From positions 156,805,741 to 156,869,740 of the forward strand of contig CM041465.1 in assembly GCA_023213395.1 (NCBI GenBank): a stretch of 64,000 nucleotides of DNA, written 5' to 3'. Made by a program: the position numbers and the translations under genes. Positions 63,293-64,000 of the stretch are shown one piece after another. The notes beneath the pieces were generated by a model. It was given only the letters and a program-made list of their open reading frames with translations, searched no databases and was not told the DNA's origin. The first letter of the stretch is position 1. Each line of letters begins with the position of its first letter. Origin of the DNA: Cycas panzhihuaensis. Its lineage: Eukaryota > Cycadophyta.

Positions 63293-64000
63293 TCACAATG
63301 CTAGTTCCTTTACTTGTTCATAATTATTTAAAGGATGAAACATGATTTTTTCCTTTAAATGTGGTAATAAACCTTGTACAAAATACTTAAGTGACAGCAT
63401 AGGATTCATTGGAACAAGAGGATCCATTTTATTTAATATGATTCTTAGTCTACCATCAAAGTCATTGACTGATTCACCTGGAATTTGTCTGATTTCTTCC
63501 AGGGCCTGGAATACCGCCATTGGATCTCTTAATCTTTGGAATCTGTCCAGAAATTTTGTTTGCACTGTTTCCCAACTGGGATTTGTTCCTGCAACATACT
63601 GGTACCACGCAATCGCTGTTCCCCGCAACGTGGAAAAAAATCTGGCTTTAATTTCTTCTGGATCTTTAATTTTCTTGATTTTCAACATGTTGGAGAACAA
63701 AGCGAGGTGATCTCCGGGGTCTCCAGAACCATCGAACTGAAGATGTCCAAACATGGCATCGTTTTGCACCACCACATATGGGGAAATTGTTTGACTGCCC
63801 CCACTTCCTTGCAACATTGTTCTTGGAGCTGAAGAACCTGGTCTCGCTGGATCAATTATATTTAATTCGTCCTCGCTTCCTCCTTGCTTCAACGTTGCAC
63901 TTTCTGGGCTTTCTTCAATGAATGATGACCCTGTGAACATGCGAGTCATTCTATACAATGGATTCAATACATGAGAGTGATCCTCTTTTACCTGCAGAAT
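63293..64000 (-). CDS. Element B2 gag capsid region, runs off the window
   Basis: An open frame from the window edge to 63293. Same capsid core as B1 (F-D-G-S-G-D-P-G-D-H-L-A-L-F, L-R-G-T-A-I-A-W-Y-Q-Y, Y-F-V-Q-G-L-L). The N-terminal repeat region seen in B1 would lie outside the window. A stop follows K-E-L-A-L, where B1 continues. Confidence 0.85.
   Translation of the reverse strand: MLQVKEDHSHVLNPLYRMTRMFTGSSFIEESPESATLKQGGSEDELNIIDPARPGSSAPRTMLQGSGGSQTISPYVVVQNDAMFGHLQFDGSGDPGDHLALFSNMLKIKKIKDPEEIKARFFSTLRGTAIAWYQYVAGTNPSWETVQTKFLDRFQRLRDPMAVFQALEEIRQIPGESVNDFDGRLRIILNKMDPLVPMNPMLSLKYFVQGLLPHLKEKIMFHPLNNYEQVKELAL

Larger units (their letters stand above)
40513..64000 (+). mobile_element. 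Element A: Ty3/gypsy element hosting two nested B copies
   Basis: Own sequence in the window: 5' LTR and gag start (40513-42113), rest of gag to protease, a Gag-like segment and RT start (52089-55855), interrupted by B1 and B2. The 3' half lies past the window end. LTR ends TGTTG...CAACA and a Glu-tRNA-type PBS define the left end; the 5 bases before it are GGTAC. F and T1 are relatives. A is older than B1 and B2 and younger than copia I. Confidence 0.85.
55856..64000 (-). mobile_element. Element B2: Ty3/gypsy of the B family nested in A's RT
   Basis: On the minus strand, from the window end leftwards: gag, nucleocapsid, protease, RT-RNase H, integrase, extra ORF, polypurine tract and 3' LTR (56393-55856), all closely similar to B1. 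The 5' LTR and gag start lie outside the window. The five bases left of the LTR are AGATT; the matching duplication is expected beyond the window. RT-RNase H (456 codons) and integrase are better preserved than in B1. Confidence 0.93.

Overview
This 64 kb window looks like intergenic DNA from a large, repeat-rich seed-plant genome. I recognise no host gene, rRNA, tRNA or CRISPR array. Almost everything is LTR retrotransposon of both plant superfamilies (Ty1/copia and Ty3/gypsy) in several stages of decay, with primer-binding sites resembling plant initiator-Met or Glu tRNAs. A gymnosperm is plausible given the density and depth of nesting, but that is inference.

Layout, with names used only here. 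1-2000: 3' end of a Ty3 element (T1) with a large internal deletion. 2519-9453: complete but degenerate Ty3 element C, with 1.1-kb LTRs, an initiator-Met PBS and target-site duplication (TSD) ACTTC. 9459-11523: non-coding DNA and one copia-type LTR (J, minus). 11524-11687: fragment of a repeat R seen again near 24.2 kb. 11688-16732: degenerate copia D (minus). 16733-24303: gene-free DNA carrying element E (18517-22706, minus), a non-autonomous LTR element with 375-bp LTRs, TSD AAAAT and an array resembling heat-shock elements. 24304-27049: 5' part of Ty3 element F (minus), same family as A. 27050-31240: copia G (plus, 3' truncated). 31241-35922: copia H (minus). 36112-40512: copia I (plus), interrupted in its RT/RNase H end by Ty3 element A.

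The right third is a three-level nest. A starts at 40513 and runs off the window. It is broken twice by copies of one other Ty3 family, B: B1 (42114-52083, plus, perfect 5-bp TSD GGACA) sits in A's gag, and B2 (55856 to beyond 64000, minus) sits in A's RT. B1 and B2 face each other, giving an inverted repeat with arms of at least about 8 kb around 3.8 kb of A. B encodes Gag, a DGG-type protease, an RT with an F-L-D-D active site, RNase H and a D-D35-E integrase, plus an extra ORF of roughly 560 codons downstream of integrase. Its U3, leader-proximal gag and post-integrase region carry several minisatellites that differ between copies.

Most interesting points: the extra 3' ORF of B; a second Gag-like segment between protease and RT in A; the HSE-like array in both LTRs of E; a 16-bp palindrome in copia leaders whose two versions differ only by CpG decay; and the facing B1/B2 pair. 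No complete autonomous element with intact frames is present. B2 comes closest, with long open RT-RNase H and integrase frames separated by one stop.
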